64,000 nt of DNA from Temnopleurus reevesii (GCA_036244855.1 BQKZ01001429.1:24039-88038); one strand, 5' to 3'; counted from the stretch's first letter, positions 23,069 through 34,509 are shown. A program made the numbers and translations. Notes: generated by a model from the sequence alone, not told the origin.

Positions 23069-23330
23069 CACTGTGAGAAGAAGGGAATAAGAAATTGGAC
23101 AAAGTTAAAAAAAAAATTTTTTAAATGTCATCCAATCATTCACAATAGCTTCATGAACACAAAATGAAAGTAACTTCCCAAGCTTAGTCACAGAGCAGAT
23201 GTGACATATGTTCAATATATCTCTACAGAATAAGAGGGGAGGAAATTAATATATGTGCATCTCGCTAATGTGAAAGCTTGAATGGAAGTTATTTACTCTT
23301 TCCCAAACATTTGTCTTTCTGCTCTCAGTG
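23069..23330 (+). mobile_element. MITE family C (CACTGTGAGCAGA), copy 1
   Basis: The left end is cactgtgagaagaaggga and the right end is tttgtctttctgctctcagtg, near-inverse termini. It lies inside unit 1 of the 1.07-kb duplication. It is about 260 bp and non-coding. Confidence 0.7.
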
Positions 23331-23733
23331 CCTGTACCACTATATTCCATTATTAAAGGTGATCTTTCTCATCGAAAGATAAATGAAAGATAAGTCGCAT
23401 GCTCCAGACTTTTCCAGAAGAATCACACACAAAAAAAAAGAAATTTTATGACTTGCAAAAATAGTACTAAGACTTGGAATGAATGGTTGCTAGGGCATTG
23501 TTGAATGGACGATAATTTCCTCAAAAAAATTATAAGCCAGTAATGATATGAATTTATAATCTATTGTTTGACATCATATTCGGACTTTGTGAATAGCATA
23601 GTGGGGAAAAAATCTTGGGGAGTATAATTTGTTTTCAATTATTTTCAATTGCTGCATCATTTCTGCTTTGATTCAACAACATTTGAAACTTTATACTCCA
23701 CTGGGCTGTGACATGATAATTTGTTTGATATAT

Positions 23734-23735
<2 letters not shown>

Positions 23736-23764
<29 letters not shown>

Positions 23765-23819
23765 TTTCGGATTTATATAGCGCCTTTTCGGTCAGTATTG
23801 ACTGGTCAAAGCGCTTCNA
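23736..23819 (-). mobile_element. SINE 3'-tail fragment with (ATA)n
   Basis: An AATAATAAT run is followed by ggatttatatagcgcctttt and cggtcagtattgactggtca. It has the same tail signature as the SINE at 20085-20375, in the minus orientation. No tRNA-like head is present. It separates the two tandem units exactly. Confidence 0.7.
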
Positions 23820-24155
23820 TGCATTAATATTTATGGTATGAATCATTAATGAACGTTTACATAATTGATGACAAAGTACAGATTTACTCTATCCACTTTC
23901 ATATGTGAAAGACCTTTCCATTCATATGTAATTTTATCACTGGTCTGAAAATTGATATTGATATATAAATTTATGTATGTATGCAAATCCTGGTCTTAAA
24001 AAATTGACTACCATACTTCCTTGAAAGCCTAATAAATGAAATTTTATGTCTTTCAAGCAATTACAGACATTATTATGAACACAGAAATTGTTTCCTATTG
24101 TCATGTCTGTCACTTCTACTATAAAATGCTGGAATTTTTTTTTAGAATGAGATGG

Positions 24156-24405
24156 CCTGTGATCAGAAGGGACAAAGGAATTGAATAAAATATAAAACTT
24201 CATTCAAGCCTTCGCAATTGCTTCATTAACACAAAAATAAAGGAGCTTCCCAAGCTCATTCACAGAGCATAAGTGACACCTGTTTGAAAGATTATCTGCA
24301 GAATGAGAGGGGAGGAACTTTTCTTTTGTGTGCAAGTAGCTATTGTGAAAGCTTGAGTGGAAGTTATTTATTCTTTGCCAAACCTTTGTCTTTCTGCTCA
24401 CAGTG
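24156..24405 (+). mobile_element. MITE family C, copy 2
   Basis: It runs from cctgtgatcagaagggacaa to ctttgtctttctgctcacag-tg. It is the counterpart of copy 1 within unit 2 of the surrounding duplication. Its right end is the best preserved in the window. Confidence 0.75.
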
Positions 24406-25216
24406 CCTGTACAAATATATTCCATTGAGGTGATCTTTCTAACCAAAAGATAAGTCACATGCTCCAGACTTTTTCTGGAGAAACACATAAAAAAAGAATT
24501 TTCATGAATTTCAAAAAAGTCAATAGGACTTGGAAGGGATGGTGGATATCAACAAGGACAATAATTTTCCTCAATTAAAAAAATGCTATGCTAGTCGTGA
24601 GACTTACTTAGGCCTATATACTATTTTTTGACATCCTATTCAGACTTTGTAAATGTCAAGTATGATTAGTGGGCAAATCCTGGAGGAGAGTATTATGAAG
24701 ACATCATTCTCTGGTTACAACATCATTTCTACTTCGAATCAACAATATTTGAAACTTTATACTCCACTGGGCTGTGACATGATAATTTGTTTGATATTAT
24801 AAAAATCTATATACATACACCCACTAAATATATAACCTAAAATGTAATTTATAGATTCAAACAACTTACATGATAATAAAATGTAATCTGAGATGAGTTT
24901 TAATCTGTATTCCAAAGTACAGGTCATAAATTTGCCATGAGTAGGCCTAAACATTTATAAAAGAAATTCCCCTAATGATTTGCTATTTTGATGCGCTCAT
25001 GTTTCTTTATCATGTATCTCAATTTTTATGTATGCTTATCTATACCATATTTTTTTAAATATGTAAACCTATGATCTTCAGATTCATACATGTAGGCCTA
25101 CCTCAATAAATGATTTATACAAAAAATGTACCCATCTTTGAGGCATAGTGTAGCATTCTGCATAAATGGCATTGATGGAATAATTAACCTTGGCAACATA
25201 CAAACATGGCAACCAC

Positions 25217-25268
25217 AAACAAATATTCCATCTCGGGTGAACAACAAATATTCCATCTCGGGTGAACA
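25217..25268. repeat. 26-bp tandem repeat, two units
   Basis: The unit caaatattccatctcgggtg with gaaca spacers is repeated exactly twice. Confidence 0.95.
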
Positions 25269-25382
25269 ACAAAAATGAAACATTCATGTCATATTTGTAA
25301 ATAATAGCAAGAAACAAATAGGAAAGATAAGAACATGAAAATAGAGTGAGAACAAAATATGTTTTACTCCTGTAACTATTGG

Positions 25383-25450
25383 GTTAATAATAACAATGAT
25401 AATAATAGATGCAATTTATAATGCGCAGAATCCATCCTGCTGGATGCTCA
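25383..25450 (-). mobile_element. SINE 3'-tail fragment
   Basis: A taataataacaatgataataa run is followed by gatgcaatttataatgcgca, a degenerate form of the tatagcgc SINE tail. No head is visible. Confidence 0.5.
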
Positions 25451-25600
25451 AGGCGCAGGCTATCACTTATTTGAAGATTATCTCAGTCAGTTCAGAATCA
25501 AACAAGTCATTTAGGATCAATAATCATTATAGACTTTCTTTATATTGCCCTTCTGTCTCTGGAGATTTGATTTCCAAACTCAAACCCCTAATCCAGTCTG

Positions 25601-26079
25601 CACTATGAGTAGAAGGGACAAAGGACTGGGGAAAATAAATATATTCTTTCAAGCCTTTAAAACAGCTTCATAGACATAAAAGTTAGTGCATTCCACGTTC
25701 ATTCACTGAACAGGTGTGACACAGGTTCAATATTTCTCCACATTAGAAGAGGGAAGGACATTTATTTTGTATCTACATAGTATAGTATAGTATAGTATAT
25801 TTATTCAAACCAAATCAGAAACAATAAAAGTACATTTGAAATAGCACGACAAATTAGAATGATAGGTTTAGGACCCCAAAGAAACATATCTTGTGGATGG
25901 GGCCCCTACAAAGAACAGTAAGACAACAAAAAGAGTAACTTATAGTACAATGTATATTTACAATGAGTATAACTTAAAGTACAGTTAAATGTACAGTTAA
26001 AGGAGTGGACAGATGATGTAAATGCTTGAATGGAAGCCATCTACATTGTGCCAGTCCTTTGTACCTTTCGCTCACAGTG
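25601..26079 (+). mobile_element. MITE family C, copy 3, interrupted by a LINE end
   Basis: It starts cactatgagtagaagggaca and ends gtacctttcgctcacagtg. The inner parts ctttcaagcctttaaaacag and aaatgcttgaatggaag match copies 1 and 2. About 226 bp of foreign sequence (25778-26003) lies in the middle. Confidence 0.75.
25778..26003 (-). mobile_element. 5'-truncated LINE 3' end with (TACTA)n tail
   Basis: In reverse complement it ends ggtttgaataaatatactat followed by iterated tacta pentamers (tagta on the plus strand, 25778-25800). The AATAAA plus pentamer tail fits a CR1/L2-type terminus. It is inserted in a family C MITE, so it is the younger event. Confidence 0.65.
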
Positions 26080-26864
26080 CTCAAAGGGAGTAAAATTTCA
26101 TCTTGCAACTCCATCCTGTAAGCACTAAATTGACCAACAAGATTCGCCGAACCATACCTTTATTTGATATCAATTCTCTGTCTGGAATTATTTATCTCTT
26201 GTTTATTTGACTTTGCGCTATATTTCAAGCCCACTTCTAAAGGTCATAAATTGGAGAAGATTATATTTGGAAATTGGAGGGGAGTTTAGAGCAGGTCATC
26301 GCTCGGGAGACAAAGAAGGAGATGAAAAATGGGAGAACATGAAGAGGGTTACGGAAAAAAGCATTCATCAAAACAAGGTTGCTATTCTTTCAGACGAAGA
26401 AAGTTTGCTTCATTCAAAAAGGGGAATTTAATTTAAAGCTTGAAAGAAACCTGTAAACAAATTTCAAGGTTATTTTTCTCCTTTCTTTAGAATTAAGTGT
26501 TTTTCATTCTGCATTTTATTGAAAACATGTTGTGCATACATTCGGTAAAATCCTAAGGATTACTGCAGGCTGATGAATGGATTTTGTTCGTATCACTCAT
26601 TTTTAGATTTTGCAGACAAAGGAATACATAACATGAAAAAACACTACTGGTTTAAAGAAATCTAGCTGGATATCCATAAGATTAAAAGGAATTTTTCTTG
26701 ATAATTGGAAATGAAAAAAATAAAATATAGTAAATTTGAGCATATTTAGAATTGCATTCAGCAAAATTCAGATTCATTTGACAAACTATCGAAATACTTT
26801 TTAAAGATCACATTTGAGATGTAATACCTTTACATTTGTTTTGAATTTAGAATTTGATTGGAAA
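26080..26864. other. Unassigned AT-rich DNA
   Basis: No gene or repeat recognised. The plus frame 26207-26431 has no supporting context. Confidence 0.4.
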
Positions 26865-27042
26865 TACAGTCAACCTCGTTATAAAGAGCACTGATATAAC
26901 GAGCTCTCGTTATAACAAGGTAATTTTCCTGGTCCCAACTCTTTGTATTTTATTGTATTTTGACCCTGATATAACAAGTTTTCATGATCAAGAGGTAATT
27001 CCTCTGGTCCCAATGAACTCGTTATAACGAGATTAGGCTGTA
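26865..27042 (+). mobile_element. Tigger/pogo-type MITE (family D), copy 1
   Basis: The termini TACAGTCAACCTCGTTATAA and (inverse) TTATAACGAGATTAGGCTGTA show long inverted repeats with TA at both outer ends. CAG starts and TA targets are typical of pogo/Tigger elements of the Tc1/mariner superfamily. Inner phrases are tggtcccaactctttgtatt and aggtaattcctctggtccca. It is about 178 bp and has no transposase. Confidence 0.85.
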
Positions 27043-28772
27043 CGATCAAATTTGGACAACTGCTCATATCCTTCCAAAGTGCTGTGATCCTAATATATTC
27101 ATGACAGAATGATACATCAAATAACCGTCAACATCATTACTCATCCATTCATATTATGTAATAACCTGGTCTTAATATCCTACCATTTAAGAATTTAATT
27201 TTCCCAGGGTTCAAAAAAATGATGATGGATTGTAGAGTTGGCTCCATCATTTTCACAAGAATTTCTTTTTTTCTCCCATCCTGAAAGCAAAAACATGACC
27301 TTTTCTCTCAATCTTTTAAAGAAAGTGCATGAATCTACAATCGCTCTTCTCTCATAGCACTTCCTTGTTAGTCTACAGATACAGACTCTTGGCTTGGGTT
27401 TTCCACAATGTGCATAGTGCATAATCAAGAGTCTGCAATTTGAGACTACTTCACAATATAGGAAAAGGCAATGCAGTCTCTAATTTCAGACTCCATATCA
27501 TGCGCATCACAAATTGGAACCCTGACAGCAAATGGCCTGTGGCTGCAAACCAATTCTTTGCAGTGGTTGATTGTGCTGTTTTCATGTATCTATTTCATTG
27601 TTTTGTTTAGGATTCATGAGTTGCTGTATTTCATTTTATTAAAGTCACATTTGTGAAGCACCTAAAGAGTTACTTGGATAATGCGTGTTTTGTATTTTCA
27701 TTATGTACATGTCCTTGTATCAAGAATGAGTTTTTTAAAAAATATATTTGATCTTCATAGTTCAAGGGAATGAATTGTGTATGCTTATTTTTACACACAA
27801 TTATCATTCCATTTGTTGAGCCTTGACATGTATATGTTGTCTTTTGATAAAATGCAAACTTTGCATCGTTGGGTATGTTACCCCTATTTCCTTCTGAGAA
27901 CATTATGAAGCATATGTTATGAGGTTTGATGAGTAGCTTAGACAACTGTGGCACTTTGGAAGAAAGTATAAAGAATTTAAACAGTCAAACTTTACTCATC
28001 AAGTCGTCATATCACTAATTCTAATTCTATTTTTTGAAAAATTGCTTGGCCTCTTCTTTTAATATTAAGATCAGTGTGATTTACTCCCTACAGGTACTAT
28101 ACAGTGAGCGAGGAGTGGGTTTAAAGTCAGCTCAATGGTGTGACTTCTGATTACAGCGATATCTCCTATTTCTCATCACCTACTGATTTTAATCTTAGAG
28201 AATAAGATCTCCTAAAATTCAGGTCAATTGATGAGATTAGCCCTCCATACTGACGCAAATCAAGAAACCTGTATCAATTGATTAGATCTGATCTTCGTGG
28301 TGATGGATATCTTCATAATAACCAAACCAGAGCAAGAAAGGAACTGAATTTGCAGTCAGAAGGTTGAACTGACCTTATTCACAGCTTGCAAAAACCCAGC
28401 GCTTGAAAATTAAAGAGTCTCTTGAATGGGTCTAGAACTAAAATTAGTCAATAGGCCGGTTAACTAACAGATTCAAGTTTATTCAAGTTTCTTGCCAGTG
28501 AACGTATTAATGTGGTGTTCCTTTTAAAAGCTTGTTCATGATAATTGAACTACAATACTTTTAATCCAGTTGTTGCTATGTTGGGAAACGCCTTGGGTAA
28601 GCTTACGGGTTGTCAAGAACAACCTTTGTGTATAGTGTATAAAATTTGCAATTTTTTGTTTGACCCATCTATTGAATCAAAACATTCCGACATCTCACTG
28701 GAAAAAATATCTTGAGCATATATTATTCTTGAAAAAGTACATAAGTGGAATGTGTCAGTTTCTTACAATGCC
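27043..28772. other. Unassigned AT-rich DNA
   Basis: No exon, RNA gene or shared repeat recognised. Frames at 27195-27428 and 27670-27954 (minus) lack context. Confidence 0.4.
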
Positions 28773-28850
28773 CAGGGGTATCACCATACAGTCTGCCATG
28801 ACAGACTAATACCCCCTGCAGACAGGAACTGCAAACTTCTCTAGTTCCTG
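28773..28850. repeat. Two adjacent hairpins
   Basis: Hairpin 1 pairs CAGGGGTAT (28773-28781) with ATACCCCCTG (28809-28818) and has an inner stem AGTCTG/CAGACT. Hairpin 2 pairs CAGGAACT (28823-28830) with AGTTCCTG (28843-28850) around a 12-nt loop. They are too short and too bulged for a typical pre-miRNA and may be the remnant of a foldback MITE. Confidence 0.6.
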
Positions 28851-29615
28851 ATTGGCTAACAGGCAATGGATGAAGTCTTCACACACAGACCTTAGTTAGT
28901 TATCATTCTTTTCTAATGAATGTGTTTCAATGGAAGCTAAAAATGGATACAAGTAATAAATTGCAGTCACAGATTATTCAAAGAATGTGATTATTAATTT
29001 GATGACAATATAAGGACTGACAGAACTGATTTCTTGCACTCTACTTATACTGCGTTCCCTCAAGATTTCTCTGATCAAATATTAGACCTCATTGACTTAT
29101 TTCTAGGCACTTCCTAATGCTAGTCTTTACAAGTCAGACTCATGTCTGCCTGCCGTCTGCTTTCTCCAAGCGCCAGATATTATTTCTTTATACTATTCAA
29201 TCTGTTAGATATTCATGGTGCCTTTTGATCAAAAGGTGTAGGAGTCTTAGCTACTCTTCACACCTCATAACATATGCCTTTTAATCTTCAAAGAAGGAAA
29301 TAGGGTAAAATATCCAAGGGTCTAAAGTTTGTATTAAAATACAAAAGTTTATCAAAAGACCCATGAATAATCACATTTCAGGACTCTCAGACTAGAAACC
29401 CACCTGCCCTCTTGCCCATGTGCAAGCATTTCTCACAATCAATATCAACATACAAATTCTTTGTCCAAATGTTTTTATTTGTTGACTTGACTTTTGTGCT
29501 TGTGCTATAATTCATTACCATTTTCAATTTATTGACCATAACTTAGCAATGAGCTTTGACATTTTGTAGTTAGCTGTTCCTGATTATAAATGATTATTAT
29601 CTATATGAGAGTTTT
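28851..29615. other. Unassigned AT-rich DNA
   Basis: No gene or repeat recognised. Confidence 0.4.
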
Positions 29616-29649
29616 AAGCCGTACAATATTAAGCCATATTGTACGGCTT
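29616..29649. repeat. Perfect 14-bp stem hairpin
   Basis: AAGCCGTACAATAT (29616-29629) and ATATTGTACGGCTT (29636-29649) are exact inverses around a 6-nt loop. Confidence 0.9.
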
Positions 29650-29710
29650 CAATTTTACGCTTGCGCAAAGCAGTGACCAGCCTTCTGGTATATGTAAAGA
29701 TAATAATAAT

Positions 29711-29825
29711 TATATTGGATGGATTCATTTCATGAAATACCGGGAATATTGCACTCGTTAGGGCCAATATTGCCCTAACTCGTGCAATATTCTCTGGTAT
29801 TCCATTTATTGCCATCCAATATTAT
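29711..29825. mobile_element. Foldback element, about 115 bp
   Basis: The arms run from TATATTGGATGG on the left to CCATCCAATAT on the right, with AAATACC/GGTATT, GGAATATTGCAC/GTGCAATATTC and GTTAGGGC/GCCCTAAC pairing inward to a loop of about 7 nt. Small asymmetric bulges lie between the paired blocks. It looks like a foldback MITE; the superfamily is unknown. Confidence 0.75.
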
Positions 29826-30387
29826 ATAAATAAACAAAGGAAAGGGCATGAAATATCAAAATGAGATTCAGACAAGATTATTCAAGTAAAACTTGGAATC
29901 ACTTGTCTAAAGCAGGCAAAATATTTGAGATAAATCCTAATGATTTTTAAACAAAAAAGGGTAAGATAATTATGGCAACTTAATAAATCTGCCAAAGAAT
30001 GTCAGCTTAAAAGTCTAGCAGTACACAGTCAAAATCATGAAAAATAATCATCAAACCAATGTTAATTTCACTGTTCTTATCAAATTGAAGCAGATTTATT
30101 TGAATCAGTAGGAGATCCCTTTAAAAGATATTTCAATCAATCACATTTTATAACTGACGTACAGGAAGAATATGACATATTTGTAAAGAAATTCAACCAC
30201 CTCAGGGAGTACACTGATAGAGACGGACGTTTCCTACCCAGGGACGCAATATATTCAAGATAAAAAGAGAGTTCTAGTCAAGAATTAGAAAGGAGTGCAG
30301 AGAAATCTGGAACTTGATACTTGGAGGCTATTGCGACACACAAGACCTATACAAGGGGTGAAAACTTATGAAAATCACCTTGACAGT
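29826..30387. other. Unassigned AT-rich DNA
   Basis: No gene or repeat recognised. Confidence 0.4.
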
Positions 30388-30558
30388 GATGCCAAATGTT
30401 CGAGAATATGCATGCGGTAACAAATAGAGTGTGAATAATGCAACAGCTGAAAAAAAGTATGACAATAATTACCATACTCTCAGCAATTAACTTGTGATGA
30501 AATCTTCAATTAAATATCAAAATACAAATCATGTATATTCCGAAATGGTTGGCATAGA
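30388..30558 (-). mobile_element. MITE family A, copy 2
   Basis: It starts gatgccaaatgttcgagaat and ends tattccgaaatggttggcat. The core ataatgcaacagctg and ccatactctcagcaatta are the reverse complement of the core in the plus-oriented copies. Confidence 0.75.
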
Positions 30559-31072
30559 TATATGCATTGAATACTGTAAGTACCAGCTTAATCATTTTTG
30601 TTTTATCAAATCATTACTGTACACTCAAGTTTTCTTCTCTATAATTAGGCAGGTATGAAAGTATATAAAATTGTGTTAATGTTTATTACAGTGTATTTCT
30701 CAATTTGATCTGTATAGTAAAAACAATGCTGGTACAATAAATGCCTTTATGGTTGTTCATATCAGAGATAATTAAAGGTAATATATCTAGTACCATATGG
30801 AGGGGTTTTGCAATGGGTAAACAACGCAAAACTCATTTAGTGTACTAGAAAGATTACCCAGCATGCTTAGCATTGAAATAACCTTCAAGGCACACATTGT
30901 ACCATTTTCTGGGTTTCCGGGGACCAGAGAATGACACAAATTGGGTGAAATTCTGTTCCATAATTACACTGAATGTATTAAAAATTTTACTGGGAAATGT
31001 ATTGCATCTGGTCAAATCTTCCAGTTTAACCATGTTTTCTGCAGTGTACCAAAATTCTTGCTCCCTGGAAAT

Positions 31073-31140
31073 GAAAAATAATAATGATATTCATGATAGA
31101 TGCAATCTATATAGCGCACGTATCCATGTTACAAGGTGTC
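31073..31140 (-). mobile_element. SINE 3'-tail fragment
   Basis: aataataatgatattcatga is followed by gatgcaatctatatagcgca, the shared SINE tail. No tRNA-like head is seen. Confidence 0.55.
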
Positions 31141-31567
31141 GTTCGTAAACCAGTGCACATGGCATTTCAATAAATATCATAATTCAACCACAATATTTCA
31201 GTGTACCAGACTTCTAGCTCCCCTTTAACATCCCATTCCTTGGGCAATTCTGCCACTTTGATTCATAGAGGAAACTTAGCTGATCTAACGGGGGATTGAA
31301 TAAAAAATAAAGGGAACAAAACCGGGATGAGTAAAGCGGTTTTGAGGAGAAACTCCAATTACAGAATAAATCCTAATTTCCTGGTTGCATTTCCATGTAT
31401 AATTTCCCAATTAAATTGTCTGAGGCATTACAGGTGTAGTATGAAGAAGTCTACTTACAGACAGGTATGGGGATTTGGTAATACTTTTATAACTTTTAAT
31501 TCTCTCTATTGTCTGTTATGGATTCACTGAGGCATTGGCTCATATCCATTCTGCACTATACATTTCA

Positions 31568-31751
31568 AGAGATGTAGCCGTTCCGGAATATGCATGAGGT
31601 GTATTTCTATATGGATTCAAGGCTTTCATTACAGGTTAATGGCTGAGAGTATGGTTATTGTTGCCATGTTTACTCTCACTTTTGTTCAGCAGTTGCATTA
31701 TTCATATTCAAATTTTGACATCATGCACATTCTGGAATGGTTGGCATCTCT
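31568..31751 (+). mobile_element. MITE family A, copy 3
   Basis: It starts agagatgtagccgttccgga-atatgcatgagg and ends acattctggaatggttggca-tct. Core phrases are aaggctttcattacaggtta, ggctgagagtatgg and cagcagttgcattattcata. It is the best-preserved copy, at about 184 bp. Confidence 0.85.
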
Positions 31752-31787
31752 GAATCACTCTACAAATATTTCCTAAGAGTGCTTCCC

Positions 31788-31924
31788 TAAAGCCCTGGTC
31801 ACATAGGACCCCGGAAGCAACACGATTCACCCCGACTCGCTGTTCTGAGGCAGTTAACTGTGAATTAACAAAGAGTCAGGGTGAATCGTGTTGCTTCCGG
31901 GGTCCTATGTGACAGGGGCATTAA
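31788..31924. mobile_element. Foldback element with 41-bp arms (family H)
   Basis: The left arm 31798-31838 and right arm 31873-31913 are exact inverses at 40 of 41 positions, around a 34-nt loop. Arms start gtcacataggaccccggaag. The outer ends read TAAAGCCCTGGTCAC and (inverse) TTAATGCCCCTGTCAC. Such high arm identity implies a young insertion or arm-to-arm gene conversion. A smaller relative lies at 56385-56439. Confidence 0.85.
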
Positions 31925-32119
31925 CCTCCTAAAAAAATACACTTTATGGAAAATAAATCGGCAGGTTTACTAAAGATCCAAATTTTATGCGTGATTTTGA
32001 CACTATTTTTGTTATCCCTTCCTGGTAAGATGCTCTTGCTTTTCATTCAAAATACAGGTACAAAAGGGACAAAATTGAAAAGTCATGAATTCATTTCCAT
32101 CTCAGCAACAATCTATGTA

Positions 32120-32225
32120 CATTCAAATGTAAAAAAGCCAATATGATTAAAATCCTCATCATCCTTTCCAAATTCAAATGTAAATATAAATGGCCAAAAT
32201 GATCAAAATCATCATCATCCTTTTA
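32120..32225. repeat. Imperfect tandem duplication of about 55 bp
   Basis: cattcaaatgtaaaaaagcc and attcaaatgtaaatataaat, each followed by aat.atcaaaatc.tcatcat-cctt. Confidence 0.7.
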
Positions 32226-33877
32226 CTTGTGCATCATGTACATATCTCTCCAGCTCATATTATACACATTTTTGTGTATGCTCCAATATTGTGATCTAAA
32301 ATCTTTACACGCTCGGTGACAAGCAGTACAGAGTTCTTCCAAACTTGATTGAAGTTGCAACAATTTCATGTCTAGCCCCCTCTTTTGATCTTTGAAATGA
32401 ATCAATGAATCAATCCTTACGACAAAGCCAAGTCGCAACAGAACTAGTTTTGTAATTTTATACAAGTGTAAATTAATCATTTCCTTAATTTTAAATCAGG
32501 AGCATCTGTTGCATAGTGAAAACAATATCATGTTATCCTTGTAGAAGATTCATCAAGATGCCAGATTATTTATTCCACAGATTCACAGAATGCATCAAGA
32601 TACAAAATTTGGACTATACAAGAGCTCAGAGGTTCATGACAACAGAAAATGGTAAAATTTTGCTATTTAGACCAACAGTAAAATCATGAGATAATGTAAA
32701 AATATGTATCATTTACAAAATTCTCTGTGAAAAAAGGTGCAAATTTCCAATTAATTTTCACCTACGGAAGCCACAATTATGACCACTTATTCATATTTCC
32801 ACAATTAAAAAAAGAAAAGTATTACTCGATGAAAATTTCATATATATTCCGTCTGGCTCCCTCTATAAATGTGTCATCACAAGTCAGATGGTTCGTGCAT
32901 ACATGTAGGTTTCAATTGAGAAGTAATGAGAGTGATTTGATGCTGATTGTTCTTGAGATTATGAATTAATAGCTCCTAATGAGTGAGTTTATAAACAAGA
33001 ATTATCTTAATGACTCTCTCTTGTAGAAGTCACTCATTAAAGGACATGGGACTTGTTTAGTGAATATTATCAATAGTTTTTTTTTCTGTATGTACATGTA
33101 TGTTTTCAATTTTTCTGTCTTTCCAAGTTGTCTTGTGGTAATATTTAGAAATAAACAAACAAAGATTATGTCTACATGCAGTCAAATATGATTTTCATCT
33201 ATCAATGCGAACACACAATATTACATTTTTTAACAACTTTATGATTACATTTTACATATTAAGATTAGATGTCAATAATTTAAACAAAAAGTGTTTATTG
33301 ATGGGAATTATGGTTCATGCAAATAAATTTTTAAAGATGAAATAAACAGGCAAATGGACAATACAGTTCTTGAAATAAGTATTCATTTATTTGCTAATAT
33401 TTATCTGGCTCCAAAATAAAAATCATAGAGGTGAAGGGAATAGTCGAAACTTGGGTGCCCATTTTAAAGAAAATAGATGAATAGCTTCGGGTCATGCTAA
33501 AACTTGGGAGATTCTTCCCCAAAGCTAATCCCCTGAAATTCAAATATACATGTAGGAATATACACAAAATTCAGAGCTTCCCTTGACAAATAATATCTGA
33601 GATATATTATCCTAAATATTGATGCAATAATTGAGTTGCGAGAAAGGAGTCAATTGATGATTTTGTATCCTATGAAATGAGAAAACTAATAACAGTATAA
33701 CTTCAGCATAGTCCAGATAGGAAGTTTGAAATCACCAGTGGTTGATAGACGTTGAAAACCTTCAGGGACATTGCACCAGTTTATCCATTTACACTATATC
33801 AAGTGGTTAACAACAAAAAAGTATTCAATAAGCACTGAATCTTGAAGAAAAAAAGGAAAAAAAGGGAAAGACACTAA
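32226..33877. other. Unassigned AT-rich DNA
   Basis: About 1.65 kb with no recognisable exon or repeat copy. Confidence 0.4.
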
Positions 33878-34016
33878 GGGGTGTTGTTAAAAAGCTGCAA
33901 AATTGCAAATTGTAACGCGCATTTTCATTCGAGCATGATATGTGCTTCTAACAAGACACGCATGAAACAATGAGTTTGATTGGCGCATTGCGATCAACTG
34001 CAACTTTTGAACAACA
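33878..34016. mobile_element. Harbinger-like MITE, copy 2
   Basis: GGGGTGTTGTTAAAAAGC follows TAA. The inner part matches 18982-19146 (gcaaattgtaacgcgcattt, caagacacgcatgaaacaat). The right terminus ends caacttttgaacaac, with the CCCC lost. It is an older or truncated copy. Confidence 0.7.
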
Positions 34017-34150
34017 TATAGGAAGGAACTTAAAACCAATAGATTAGTTTTAAGAGAGATGGCGCTTTAGATATTTAACTACTTAGTGAGCTGGAATAAA
34101 AGTATTACCATAATGCAGTTTTTCAATAGCAAATTAGAGCATGTTCATAA

Positions 34151-34509
34151 TTTGTTTGAATAAAATCGATCAAGAAATGGCTTAATAATCGCAAAATAAA
34201 AAATGATGCTGCGGTCGCTCTCCCCAACACAACATGCTTCACGTACAAAATGAACGTAAACTCACACACCGCAGACAATACCACCGATCGCTCCGCCTAT
34301 TCGGGGCCGATGCTCCCCCGTGCAAAAGCACTTAGCACGTCGTAGGAATAGAGGCTAATTGGCATGTTTGACGTAAAATACCCCAGAATACGTGCAACAA
34401 TATTTTCCTAATTTCGTACACAGTTATATTCATGCATGCTAAGCAACTTGTGAATAAATCAGCTCGTTTCACATCAATTTCTGCATCCCGAGTATTACGA
34501 ATCTATACC
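34151..34509. repeat. 360-bp dispersed repeat, copy 2
   Basis: Collinear with 1460-1821 from tttgtttgaa to atctatacc. The GC-rich core is kept (tgcttcacgtacaaaatgaa, cacaccgcagacaataccac, cgtgcaaaagcacttagcac) while the AT-rich flanks have drifted more. The unequal conservation suggests either constraint on the core or CpG-rich origin. Confidence 0.75.

Larger units (their letters stand above)
22729..24803. repeat. 1.07-kb tandem duplication (two units)
   Basis: Unit 1 (22729-23735) and unit 2 (23820-24803) align from gcattaatatttat to tgacatgataatttgtttga. Shared blocks are ctttcatatgtgaaagacct, actttatactccactgggct and the family C MITE that each unit contains, so the MITE predates the duplication. 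Unit 2 is more AT-rich and has small deletions. A SINE-tail fragment with an (ATA)n run (23736-23819) fills the junction. Confidence 0.9.
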
